DNA of 64,000 nucleotides from Streptomyces purpureus (lineage in GTDB: Bacteria > Actinomycetota > Actinomycetes > Streptomycetales > Streptomycetaceae): NCBI RefSeq assembly GCF_014648195.1, contig NZ_BMQQ01000016.1, positions 71,353-135,352 on the forward strand, written 5' to 3'. The position numbers and the translations under genes were made by a program. Position 1 is the first letter of the stretch. Each line of letters begins with the position of its first letter. Below the pieces are notes generated by a model, which worked only from the letters and a program-made list of their open reading frames with translations, was not told the origin of the DNA and did not search any database. Positions 24,320-32,616 of this stretch are shown here, in pieces.

Positions 24320-25030
24320 ATGCCGTATGAACCACCCACCCACACCGTCGAGCGTTCGCTCCGAGCCACCACCGGCGCCAAGATCATTGCCGGGGTCGAC
24401 GAAGTAGGACGAGGGGCGTGGGCCGGGCCGGTCACGGTGTGCGCCGCGGTCACCGGACTGCGCCGACCGCCCGCCGGGCTCACCGACTCCAAGCTGATCA
24501 CCCCCAAGCGCCGTCTCGTGCTCTGCGGGGAGCTGGAGAAGTGGGTCACTGCGTTCGCCCTCGGGCACGCGTCCCCGGAGGAGATCGACGAGCTCGGTAT
24601 GACCGCTGCGCTGCGACTGGCCGCCGTCCGTGCGCTCGACGGGCTGCCCGTGCGGCCCGACGCGGTGATCCTGGACGGTAAGCACGACTACCTGGGCAGC
24701 CCTTGGCAGGTGCGTACGGTCATCAAGGGCGACCAGTCCTGCGTCGCCGTCGCGGCGGCCTCGGTCATCGCCAAGGTGCACCGCGACATGATGATGGCCG
24801 AACTGGGCATCACCTCGGAGGGGTGTTCCGCCTTCGGCTTCGACGTCAACGCGGGCTATCCCTCGCCCGTGCACAAGGCGGCTCTGCAGGAGCGGGGCCC
24901 CACCCCGCACCACCGGCTCTCCTGGGCGTACCTCGACGCGCTGCCCCAGTGGCGGCACCTCAAGAAGGTCCGCGTCTCCGCCGAGGCGGCCGCACTGGAA
25001 AGCGGGGGCCAGCTCGGCTTCGACTTCTGA
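24320..25030 (+). CDS. rnhB: Ribonuclease HII
   Basis: The enzyme removes ribonucleotides embedded in DNA and RNA primers. The 236-residue protein has the DEVGRG motif (D27, E28), LTDSKLITPKRR, a DGKHDYL Asp and SVIAKVHRD with the last catalytic acidic residue, the full RNase HII set. The ATG is 10 bases after a TAACCT -10-like hexamer, so the leader is very short. A 30-residue C-terminal tail beyond the catalytic fold ends in GGQLGFDF, a peptide that resembles a beta-clamp-binding motif (Q-L-x-F-D-F-like), possibly tethering the enzyme to the replisome. Confidence 0.95.
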   Translation: MPYEPPTHTVERSLRATTGAKIIAGVDEVGRGAWAGPVTVCAAVTGLRRPPAGLTDSKLITPKRRLVLCGELEKWVTAFALGHASPEEIDELGMTAALRLAAVRALDGLPVRPDAVILDGKHDYLGSPWQVRTVIKGDQSCVAVAAASVIAKVHRDMMMAELGITSEGCSAFGFDVNAGYPSPVHKAALQERGPTPHHRLSWAYLDALPQWRHLKKVRVSAEAAALESGGQLGFDF

Positions 25031-25136
25031 ACTGCCGGTGAACCACAGGGCACTGCCGGGCTCACATCTGCCCGGATCGCACTTTTGTGCCCACCCGCCG
25101 ATGCTTCTTGCGTCGGCGTTTGATAGACATCCATTT

Positions 25137-25748
25137 ATGCCTCTCATCCCCGAGGAGCCTCAGATTCACGAGAGTGCCCAGGGTCCCCGCGCCACTCCGG
25201 CCGCCGGCCCCGCGCCGACCCCCCGTCCCGTACCCGGTCCGCGTTCCGCGGCCTCCCCGCGGCCGGGACACCCCGGTCCGCCCAGGCCCAAGCCGCCGGT
25301 GCCGCGCCCGCAGCCCGATGCCGCGCAACCCACGCCCTCCCGGTCGGAGAATCGTTCCGTGCCGCAGATCCAGCTGATCCCCGCTCCGGCGGACGGTGCG
25401 CTCGACGCCGCCGAGGAAGCGGTGGACCTGCTGCTCGAAACGGGCCGCGCGCCGGGCGACATCCTCGTCCTCACCACCGGTGAGCAGCACCCCTGGGCGG
25501 CGCACGAGCTGTCCTTCGGGGACGCCGCCTACTGGGCCCAACACGACGCCCGCGACGACGTCTTCTTCGCCGACGCCACCGCCGTCGGCCGGGCATCGGC
25601 CCGGCCCGTGGTCGTGGTCGCCGTCAACGGAGACGACGAGGGTGCCGCCGCCCAGGCGCTGCCTCTCGCCAGGGAGCGTGCGACCGCGCTCCTGATCGTC
25701 TGCGGCGACCCGCAGCGCATCAACGCCGCGCTCGGTGCGGGTGTCTGA
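25137..25748 (+). CDS. Uncharacterised protein with UvrD-helicase C-terminal-like fragment
   Basis: The 203-residue protein begins MPLIPEEPQ, has a long Pro/Arg-rich disordered segment (about 15-75), then about 120 residues resembling part of a UvrD/PcrA C-terminal motor domain: AEEAVDLLLETGRAPGDILVLTTGEQHPWAAHE and ARPVVVVAVN followed by ALPLARERATALLIVCGD. No Walker A motif or N-terminal motor exists here, so it is not a helicase by itself. It could bind DNA, act as an accessory factor, or be a remnant kept for another role. ATG 25137 is preferred over in-frame ATGs further upstream because the conserved part starts there. Confidence 0.65.
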   Translation: MPLIPEEPQIHESAQGPRATPAAGPAPTPRPVPGPRSAASPRPGHPGPPRPKPPVPRPQPDAAQPTPSRSENRSVPQIQLIPAPADGALDAAEEAVDLLLETGRAPGDILVLTTGEQHPWAAHELSFGDAAYWAQHDARDDVFFADATAVGRASARPVVVVAVNGDDEGAAAQALPLARERATALLIVCGDPQRINAALGAGV

Positions 25749-25870
25749 GCCGTACGGCTCCCAGACCCCGCCCGGCGCGGAACACGGCACATGGTCGTGA
25801 CCCGGCTGCCCGAACCTGGGCGGCCGGGCTGTGACAGGCCGGTGCGCCGGCGAAGCCGGACGGCGTCCGC

Positions 25871-26500
25871 TCAGCGGGCCGCCGTGCGACGCAGCGGCTC
25901 CGCCGCCCCGCTTGCCGTACGCGGCGCGAGCGACTCCGGGTCGACCGGAACATCCCCCAGAGCCGTCGGGCGCGAGGTCGAGCTGGGCCGCCGCCCGCCC
26001 CGGCCCTCGCCGAGGACCTGCCAGCCGCCACGCGTCAGCGTGATGTAGGCGCCGCAGCGCAGGCCGTGGAGTGTGCAGGCGTCACGCAGTCCCCACATCC
26101 ACGCCCCGTCCTCCTCGGTCCAACGCTCGTCGCCCTCACGGCAGTAGAGCAGGACGGCCGTGCGCACCGGAGTGCGGCGGCGAAGATCATGCGGAATGAC
26201 CCGGCGCAGCTGGGCCAGCAACGCGTTGCGGAACTCCCAGCCGTCCGCCGGGGTGGAGCGGCGGGTGAAGGAGGCACTGGCGGCCAGCCGTTCCTCATGG
26301 TCGAGGACCGCCACGACAGCGGTGGCGGGCGACGGCCGGTGCCGGGAGTGCAGGCCCGCGACGACCTCCCGGGGATTGCGCAGCAGCGGAATCCCGGCCG
26401 CCGTCCACTCGGCGGGTTCGAGCATCCTGGCGAGGCGGCTGGCGGAGCCTGCCGATGCGGCGATCGAGGTGGCTGCGGACGGAGCGAATCCGAAGGTCAC
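25871..26500 (-). CDS. Uncharacterised protein downstream of recQ
   Basis: The 209-residue protein is not recognised. GTG 26500 (VTFGFAPSAATS) follows AGGGAGG closely. It contains a hydrophobic strand VVAVLDHEERL, a basic Arg-rich middle (RRVIPHDLRRRTPVRT), AVLLYCREGDERW, and GLRCGAYITLTRGGWQVLGEG, suggesting an alpha/beta domain, followed by a disordered tail from about 165. It follows recQ on the same strand with a 217-base gap and is convergent with the UvrD-like gene. Its position among nucleic-acid enzymes hints at DNA metabolism, but this is inference. Confidence 0.6.
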   Translation of the reverse strand: MTFGFAPSAATSIAASAGSASRLARMLEPAEWTAAGIPLLRNPREVVAGLHSRHRPSPATAVVAVLDHEERLAASASFTRRSTPADGWEFRNALLAQLRRVIPHDLRRRTPVRTAVLLYCREGDERWTEEDGAWMWGLRDACTLHGLRCGAYITLTRGGWQVLGEGRGGRRPSSTSRPTALGDVPVDPESLAPRTASGAAEPLRRTAAR

Positions 26501-26717
26501 GGTCCTCCCTTCGCATACGCGCCCACAGTGCGGGCAGGGTCGAGTGAGGGCGCGCACCGGCACAGCCCTTCCGGACCGCGAACGGGCCGTGCGGGGGGCG
26601 CATCCAATTCTTGCGGTCGCGTGCGCGGGCGGCAACGAGCAATTGCGGACGCTGACTGGATTGGGCCGGAATGACACTCATATCCCTGCCCACCAGGGCA
26701 CCTGACCAAGCCTCACG

Positions 26718-28910
26718 TCATCCCTGAACCGCGAGCACCAGCGGAAATACCCCTTCTGCTCCGGCCCGGCGCAGCAGCCGGGACGCCACGGCGAGCGTCC
26801 AGCCGCTGTCCGAAAGATCGTCGACCAGCAGCACAGGACCCCCGGCCGCCGCCAACTGCTCGGCCAGCGACGGCGGAACGGTCAGCGCACGGTGCAGCCC
26901 CAGCACCCTTTGCGCGCTGTTGGTACGCGAGATCCGCAGGTCCGCGGCCTCAGGCGTGTACTCGACGGCACCCAGGAGCGGCATGCGGCCGATCTCGGCG
27001 ATCCTTCGGCCGAGCGAGTCGACCAGCCGCGGCCTGCTGTTCGAGGCGACCGTGACCACGCCAACCGGCCGACCCGGCGCATCCGCCGCCCCCGAAGCCC
27101 AACCCCCGGGCCCCTTCGCCCAGTCGGCGAGAACGCTCACCACGGCCTGCACCACGTCGTCCGGAACCGGACCGTCCGCAGCCTGGGGCGCGAGCATGGG
27201 ACGCAGTCGGTTCCCCCAGCCGATGTCGGACAGCCGCCCCAGCGCCCGGCCGGTGAACGACTGCTCCCCGGCGGGGATCCGGCCCTTGAGGTCCACGCCG
27301 ACGGCGGTCAGCCCCGTCGGCCACATCTTGCGCGGCTCCACCTCCACACCGGGCCGCCCGAGCTCGCCCTTGGCGGCGTCCAGCGCCGCGTCGGACACCT
27401 TGGCGTCGAACCTCGGCGCCGAGCAGTTGTCGCAGCGCCCGCACGGTGCTGCCTCCTCGTCGTCCAGCTGACGACGCAGGAACTCCATCCGACAGCCCGT
27501 CGCCGACGCGTACTCACGCATCGCCTGCTGCTCGGCCGCGCGCTGCCGGGCCACCCAGGCGTACCGCTCCGCGTCGTACACCCACGGCCGGCCCGTGCTC
27601 GTCCAGCCGCCCTTCACCCGGTGCACCGCGCCATCCACGTCGAGGACTTTGAGCATCGTCTCCAGCCGTGTGCGCCGCAGCTCGACCAGCGGCTCCAGCG
27701 CGGGCAGCGAGAGCGGCCGCTCCGCCTGCGCCAGCACGTCGAGCGTCCGGCGCACCTGCTCCTCGGGCGGGAAGGCCACCGACGCGAAGTACTGCCAGAT
27801 CGCCTCGTCCTCCTTGCCCGGCAGCAGCAGCACCTCGGCATGCTCCACGCCACGCCCCGCGCGGCCCACCTGCTGGTAGTAGGCGATGGGGGAGGACGGC
27901 GAGCCGAGATGGACGACGAACCCGAGGTCCGGCTTGTCGAACCCCATACCCAGGGCCGAGGTCGCGACCAGTGCCTTGACGCGGTTGGCCAGCAGATCGT
28001 CCTCCGCCTGCTGCCGGTCGGCGTTCTCCGTCCGGCCCGTGTACGAGGTGACCGTGTGCCCGCAGTGCCGCAGATATGCCGTGACCTCCTCGGCCGCCGC
28101 GACGGTGAGGGTGTAGATGATGCCCGAGCCCGGCAGTTCCTCGAGGTGGTCGGCCAGCCAGGCCAGCCGATGCGCGGCGTCGGGCAGCCGAAGGACTCCG
28201 AGGCTCAGGCTCTCCCGGTCCAGCGGGCCGCGCAGGACGAGGGCGTCCGTGCCCGCGCCCGTCCCCAGCTGCTCGGCGACGTCCGCCGTCACCCGGGCGT
28301 TGGCCGTCGCGGTGGTGGCGAGGACCGGGACACCGGCCGGCAGGTCGGCGAGCATGGTCCGCAGCCGGCGGTAGTCGGGGCGGAAGTCATGGCCCCAGTC
28401 CGAGATGCAGTGCGCCTCGTCCACCACCAGCAGGCCCGTCGCCGCGGCCAGCGCCGGCAGCACCTGGTCGCGGAAGTCCGGGTTGTTGAGCCGCTCGGGA
28501 CTCACCAGCAGCACGTCCACCTCCCCGGCGGCCACCTCGGCCTGCACGGTCTCCCACTCCTCCGTGTTGGACGAGTTGATCGTGCGCGCCCGGATACCGG
28601 CCCGTGCCGCGGCCTCCACCTGGTTGCGCATCAGCGCCAGCAGCGGCGACACGATCACGGTCGGACCGCTGCCGCGCTCACGCAGCAGCGAGGTCGCCAC
28701 GAAGTACACCGCGGACTTGCCCCAGCCGGTCCGCTGCACGACCAGCGCTCTTCGCTTGTCGGCGACGAGCGCCTCGATCGCACGCCACTGGTCCTCGCGC
28801 AGCCGCGCCGTCCCGCCGGCGTCCGAGACGAGGCGGGCGAGTACGGCGTCGGCGGCGGCGCGAAGAGCGGCGCGGTCTTCGACGGTGTCTGGGTGCGGAG
28901 CGTGGGTCAT
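26718..28910 (-). CDS. recQ: RecQ-family ATP-dependent DNA helicase fused to a phosphoribosyltransferase-like domain
   Basis: The 730-residue protein has a 3'-5' RecQ motor (Walker A TGWGKS at 61-66, VDEAHCISDWGHDFRPDYRR, GRAGRG) and the RecQ zinc site (C473, C490, C493, C496; CGRCDNC). There is no HRDC domain. The last roughly 130 residues contain VDDLSDSGWT at 696-705, the PRPP-binding motif of type I phosphoribosyltransferases, preceded by hydrophobic strands, so a PRTase-like domain is fused. ATG 28910 follows GGAGG; the frame to 29072 upstream is unsupported. It is divergent from the DUF4192 gene across an inverted pair of DnaA boxes. Confidence 0.92.
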   Translation of the reverse strand: MTHAPHPDTVEDRAALRAAADAVLARLVSDAGGTARLREDQWRAIEALVADKRRALVVQRTGWGKSAVYFVATSLLRERGSGPTVIVSPLLALMRNQVEAAARAGIRARTINSSNTEEWETVQAEVAAGEVDVLLVSPERLNNPDFRDQVLPALAAATGLLVVDEAHCISDWGHDFRPDYRRLRTMLADLPAGVPVLATTATANARVTADVAEQLGTGAGTDALVLRGPLDRESLSLGVLRLPDAAHRLAWLADHLEELPGSGIIYTLTVAAAEEVTAYLRHCGHTVTSYTGRTENADRQQAEDDLLANRVKALVATSALGMGFDKPDLGFVVHLGSPSSPIAYYQQVGRAGRGVEHAEVLLLPGKEDEAIWQYFASVAFPPEEQVRRTLDVLAQAERPLSLPALEPLVELRRTRLETMLKVLDVDGAVHRVKGGWTSTGRPWVYDAERYAWVARQRAAEQQAMREYASATGCRMEFLRRQLDDEEAAPCGRCDNCSAPRFDAKVSDAALDAAKGELGRPGVEVEPRKMWPTGLTAVGVDLKGRIPAGEQSFTGRALGRLSDIGWGNRLRPMLAPQAADGPVPDDVVQAVVSVLADWAKGPGGWASGAADAPGRPVGVVTVASNSRPRLVDSLGRRIAEIGRMPLLGAVEYTPEAADLRISRTNSAQRVLGLHRALTVPPSLAEQLAAAGGPVLLVDDLSDSGWTLAVASRLLRRAGAEGVFPLVLAVQG

Positions 28911-28959
28911 GCCTCCATGCAACCCGATAGGTCTGACATTGCGCGAACGAGCCGCCAAG

Positions 28960-28983
28960 CCTGTGGACAACGTTATCCACAGG
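28960..28983. promoter_or_regulatory. Near-palindrome of two opposed DnaA boxes between recQ and DUF4192 genes
   Basis: TGTGGACAA at 28962-28970 is TTGTCCACA on the minus strand, and TTATCCACA lies at 28973-28981 on the plus strand; both are perfect 9-mer DnaA boxes. They are separated by CG and form a 24-base palindrome with a single mismatched pair. It lies 50 bases upstream of recQ and 40 bases upstream of the DUF4192 start. Confidence 0.75.
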
Positions 28984-29022
28984 GGTCGCGGAGTTGGCGG
29001 TCGCTGCGGGACCGTCTCGACC

Positions 29023-30327
29023 ATGAACAAGCACCACGCATCCACCGGACCGTCCGACGACCAGCAGATCACCCTGCGCGGCCCCGCCGAGCTGGCCGAC
29101 GCGCTCCCCTACGTCCTCGGCTTCCAACCCACCGACTCGATCGTCCTCGTCGCGCTCCACGGCGACCGCGGCCGCTTCGGCGGACGGCTGAGGCTCGGCA
29201 TTCCACGCTCGCCACGGGAGTGGTCACCCGTCGCGCAGCAGGTCGCCGAGTGTCTGATCGAAGGCAGCGAGAAGCGCGGCGCCCGCCCCGACGGCATCGT
29301 CGCATTCCTCTGCCAGGACCCCGCCGACGGCGAGACGGGACGCCAGGTGATGGAACGGCTGCGCCCCCTCGCTCAACGCCTGCGCACCGCCTGCGGAGCC
29401 CTCGACGTGCCCGTGTACGAAGCCCTCTGCATCTCCGGCGGGCGGTACTGGTCCTACTGCTGCCCCGATGTGCGCTGCTGCCCGCCCGACGGCTCCCCGC
29501 TCGCTCTCCAGGGCACGTCGGTGATGGCGGCCGCCGCCGCGTACGCCGGCATTCAGGTGCGCGGCTCACTGCGCGACCTGGAGGCGCGGCTGAAGCCCTG
29601 GACGGGGCCGCGGGCCGAGGAGCAGCGGCAGGCGCTGGACCGGGCGGCCGCCACCGTCGTACCCGGGATCCTGACAGGCAACGCCCGCGAGGAGGTCCGC
29701 GCGCAGACCCTGAGGACGGCGCGACGGCTGATGAAGCGGCTGGCCGCGGTGGCGCCCGGCACCAGCAGGAGCGAGTCGGACGCCACCGACGACGGACTGA
29801 TCCGCAACGACGAGGCCGCGACGGTCGTCCTCGGCCTCCAGGACCGGGACACCCGCGACCGGGCCGCCGAGTGGATGGAAGGGCCCGAAGCGGAGCGGGC
29901 GCTGCGGCTGTGGCGGGCGCTCTCGCGCCGCTGCGTCGGCCCCTACGCCGAGCACGCCGCCGCGCCGCTCACCCTCGCGGGCTGGGTGGCCTGGTCGACC
30001 GGCGACGAGCCCAGCGCCCGCGTCGCCCTCTCCCTGGCGTTGGAGGCCGACCCGGACTACCTCTTCGCCAGGCTGCTGCACCAGGCCTGCAACGAAGGGC
30101 TGGATCCGGAGGCGCTGCGCAGCTGCCTGCGCGGCGAGCGCAGGGCACGCACCGCCGCCAAGAGTCACCCGAGCGCCACCCGGCCGACCCGGCCTCGCGC
30201 GCCGCGCCCACCGGCCACGAGGAAGCCGCACACCCGCGCCACAACCCGGCCCGGGACGCCCCCGGCCCAGTGCCGCGGCGGCGCGCCCCGGCGCAGGGGA
30301 CAGCGCGGATCCAGGAGTGGCCGATGA
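29023..30327 (+). CDS. DUF4192 domain-containing protein
   Basis: The 434-residue protein begins MNKHHAST and soon shows the DUF4192 pattern LRGPAELADALPYVLGFQPTDSIVLVALHGDRGR. A Cys-rich patch follows (YWSYCCPDVRCCPP, about 145-158), also typical. The C-terminal 60 residues are a basic, Pro-rich tail. The family is widespread in actinobacteria with no known biochemical role. The recQ neighbour and the shared DnaA-box palindrome hint at a link to replication or repair. The stop codon overlaps the region where the next gene's alternative GTG start (30317) would lie. Confidence 0.85.
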   Translation: MNKHHASTGPSDDQQITLRGPAELADALPYVLGFQPTDSIVLVALHGDRGRFGGRLRLGIPRSPREWSPVAQQVAECLIEGSEKRGARPDGIVAFLCQDPADGETGRQVMERLRPLAQRLRTACGALDVPVYEALCISGGRYWSYCCPDVRCCPPDGSPLALQGTSVMAAAAAYAGIQVRGSLRDLEARLKPWTGPRAEEQRQALDRAAATVVPGILTGNAREEVRAQTLRTARRLMKRLAAVAPGTSRSESDATDDGLIRNDEAATVVLGLQDRDTRDRAAEWMEGPEAERALRLWRALSRRCVGPYAEHAAAPLTLAGWVAWSTGDEPSARVALSLALEADPDYLFARLLHQACNEGLDPEALRSCLRGERRARTAAKSHPSATRPTRPRAPRPPATRKPHTRATTRPGTPPAQCRGGAPRRRGQRGSRSGR

Positions 30328-30442
30328 CGGCCGTGACCAGGTCACGCGTGTCGGCGTTCAGCTGGGTGGCGGAGTCGTACGACCCGTGCCGCCGTACCTT
30401 CAGCGGCTGTCCGGAGCGCACAGAAGGCACAGCACACGACCC

Positions 30443-32521
30443 ATGGCCCCCACCGTTCCCCCGTCCGGTACCGGCAGCCCCACGCCCCTCGGTGTCCCGG
30501 GCCCAGCCTCCTCCCCGGTCCCCCCGGCCACCCCGGGCGGCACCCACGTGGCGCCGCCGCCCGGTGCCCTCCGACCGGGCGAGCTGCCCTCCGTGCACGA
30601 CGCCCTCGTCTGTGTCGCACTGCCCGGCCTCACCGTCAGCGCCCGCGACGGCCAGCTCACCGGCCAGGGACTGCACGGCGTGTACCGGTCGGGGCGCCGG
30701 CTGCTCGCCCGCTGTCAGTTGCGCATCGCCGGGCGTGAACCCCTCGCCCTGCAAGGGGGAATGGCCGGAGCCGACCGGGCCCGGTTCGTGGCCGTGGCTC
30801 GCATCCCCGGCGACACCGGCCCCGACCCGGCCGTCGCCGTCGAGCGCACGCGGGACGCCGAAGGCACCGAGCGGATCACCCTGCGCAGTTCCGCGGGGCG
30901 GCCGCTGCGGCTGCCGGTCGAGCTCTCCCTCGGCACTGATCTGGCCGATCTCGCCGCAGTGGCCTCCGGCCGCCCCGGACCCGAACTGCCCCCCAGCGTC
31001 CACGACGCCGGGATGCGCTGGTCCGGGCCGGGCGGGCGGTACGCGATCGTCGCCGCCGACCCGCCGCCCACCGACGCCCTCGCGGCGGCCGGACTGCTGC
31101 GCTGGGAGATCGACCTCGCTCCCGGAGGGAGCCGCACCATCGAGCTGCGGGTCCGCACGGACCGCCCCGCCCGTCCGGCCGGACAGGCCGGCGCCCACCC
31201 GATCGCCGAAGCCGCCGCCGAAGGGGACGACCCCCGGATCGGCCCCCTCCTGCGCGCCTCCGTCGACGATCTGCGTGCCCTCCTGCTCCGCGACCCCGCA
31301 CACCCGGCTGACGTCTACCCGGCCGCCGGGGTCCCCTGGCGCTGCGGTCCCGCCACCGCCGAATCCCTGTGGGCCGCGCGGATGGCCCTGCCGCTCGGAA
31401 CCCGGCTCGCGGCGTCGACGCTCCGTACCCTCGCCCGCATCCAACTCGCCGGTACCGGGCCCGACTCGGGACGCATCCCCGGCCCTCTACGGGACGCCGG
31501 GCCCCACCTGCCGCCCCGCTGCACAGGTATCGAAGCCACGCTCGCCTTCCCCGTGGTCCTGGCCGAGGCGCGGCGCTGGGGCCTGCCCGAGCAGGACGTG
31601 GCTGAGCTGCTTCCCGCGGCCGAACGCTGCCTCGACTGGCTCCGGAGCGCGGCCGGGGACGACGGCCTCCTGCCGGACCCCGCCCCAGCCGGCCCGGCAC
31701 GGGCCGAGACCCAGGCGCATGCCCATCGTGCCGCTGTCCTTGGCGCCGACCTGCTGGAGGCCTGTGGACGCCCCGGAGCCGACGGCTGGCGGGAGTGGGC
31801 GGCGGCTCTGCGCCACCGTTTCCGCGAGGCGTTCTGGCTCGACGACCGTTCCGGCGGGCGGCCCGCCGCCGCCCGCGCACCCGACGGCCGCCCGGTACCT
31901 CAGCTGGGCGGCGGCGCCGCGCATCTTCTCGACACCGGACTGCTCGGCGGCGGCCGGACGGCACCCGGGCTCCTCGACAAGTCGCAGACCGAGCAGCTGG
32001 CCAGGCTGCTCGGCACCCCCCCGCTGGACTCCGGCTGGGGACTGCGCAGCCTCGGCGCCAAGGAGCCCGGTCACAACCCTTTCGGCCACCGCGCGGGCGC
32101 GGTCCGCGTCCACGAGAGCGCGGTCGCCGTCACCGGCCTGGCCGCCGCCGGATACGAGAAGGAGGCGGTCTCCGTCCTGCGAGGCGTGCTCGACGCAGCC
32201 GAGTCGTTCGGGCACCGGCTGCCCGAGATGTACGCGGGGGAGCAGCGCACCGCCGGCAGCGCGCCCGTGCCGCATCCGGCGGCCTGCCGTCCGGCGGCCG
32301 TCGGCGCCGCCGCCGGGGTCCAGCTCCTCGTCGCCGTGGCCGGGGTGCGGCCCGACGCGCCCGGCCGCACGGTCGCCCTGCACCCGTTCAGCAGCGCCCC
32401 TCTCGGCGCCGTACAGCTGTCAGGACTGCGCGTCGCGGGCGAGCCCTTCGCGGTACGGGTCAGCCGGCTCGGGCTCGGCATGGTCGAGGAGGCTGCCGAC
32501 GGCCTCCAGCTGGGCGTGTGA
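30443..32521 (+). CDS. Glycogen debranching-like (amylo-alpha-1,6-glucosidase-type) protein
   Basis: The 692-residue protein has the N-terminal debranching domain pattern (VHDALVCVALPGLTVSARDGQLTGQGLHGVYRSGRRLL) and a C-terminal alpha/alpha-toroid glycosidase region (TAESLWAARMALPLG, GIEATLAFPVVLAEARRWG, GYEKEAVSVLRGVLDAAESFGHRLPEMYAGEQR). The last includes Glu residues near LPEMYAG where such enzymes have a catalytic acid. The first 45 residues are Pro/Thr/Gly-rich. ATG 30443 is a conservative choice; GTG 30317, overlapping the DUF4192 stop, would add 42 residues, and neither has a good ribosome site. A role in alpha-glucan turnover is inferred. Confidence 0.75.
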   Translation: MAPTVPPSGTGSPTPLGVPGPASSPVPPATPGGTHVAPPPGALRPGELPSVHDALVCVALPGLTVSARDGQLTGQGLHGVYRSGRRLLARCQLRIAGREPLALQGGMAGADRARFVAVARIPGDTGPDPAVAVERTRDAEGTERITLRSSAGRPLRLPVELSLGTDLADLAAVASGRPGPELPPSVHDAGMRWSGPGGRYAIVAADPPPTDALAAAGLLRWEIDLAPGGSRTIELRVRTDRPARPAGQAGAHPIAEAAAEGDDPRIGPLLRASVDDLRALLLRDPAHPADVYPAAGVPWRCGPATAESLWAARMALPLGTRLAASTLRTLARIQLAGTGPDSGRIPGPLRDAGPHLPPRCTGIEATLAFPVVLAEARRWGLPEQDVAELLPAAERCLDWLRSAAGDDGLLPDPAPAGPARAETQAHAHRAAVLGADLLEACGRPGADGWREWAAALRHRFREAFWLDDRSGGRPAAARAPDGRPVPQLGGGAAHLLDTGLLGGGRTAPGLLDKSQTEQLARLLGTPPLDSGWGLRSLGAKEPGHNPFGHRAGAVRVHESAVAVTGLAAAGYEKEAVSVLRGVLDAAESFGHRLPEMYAGEQRTAGSAPVPHPAACRPAAVGAAAGVQLLVAVAGVRPDAPGRTVALHPFSSAPLGAVQLSGLRVAGEPFAVRVSRLGLGMVEEAADGLQLGV

Positions 32522-32587
32522 GCGGGTACGAACCACTGGCGCCCGGCCGGAAGAAGGAGCAGCCGGTGACCGCGAGAGACGTGTTTA

Positions 32588-32609
32588 TCGTCAGGCAGAC
32601 GACTATGAT
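32588..32609 (+). promoter_or_regulatory. Promoter with embedded palindrome upstream of Nudix regulator gene
   Basis: TCGTC-AGGCA-GACGA (32588-32602) is a 5-bp inverted repeat abutting TATGAT (32604-32609), a good -10. ATG 32617 lies 7 bases after it, implying a leaderless transcript. A repressor bound here would block the promoter. Confidence 0.55.
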
Positions 32610-32616
32610 CACGGGC

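Noticed and set aside
28911..28937. Possible RecA-independent damage promoter for recQ (minus-strand ATGTCAGAC followed by TTGCAT)
   Set aside because: Two mismatches in the octamer and a poor -10, so not separable from chance.
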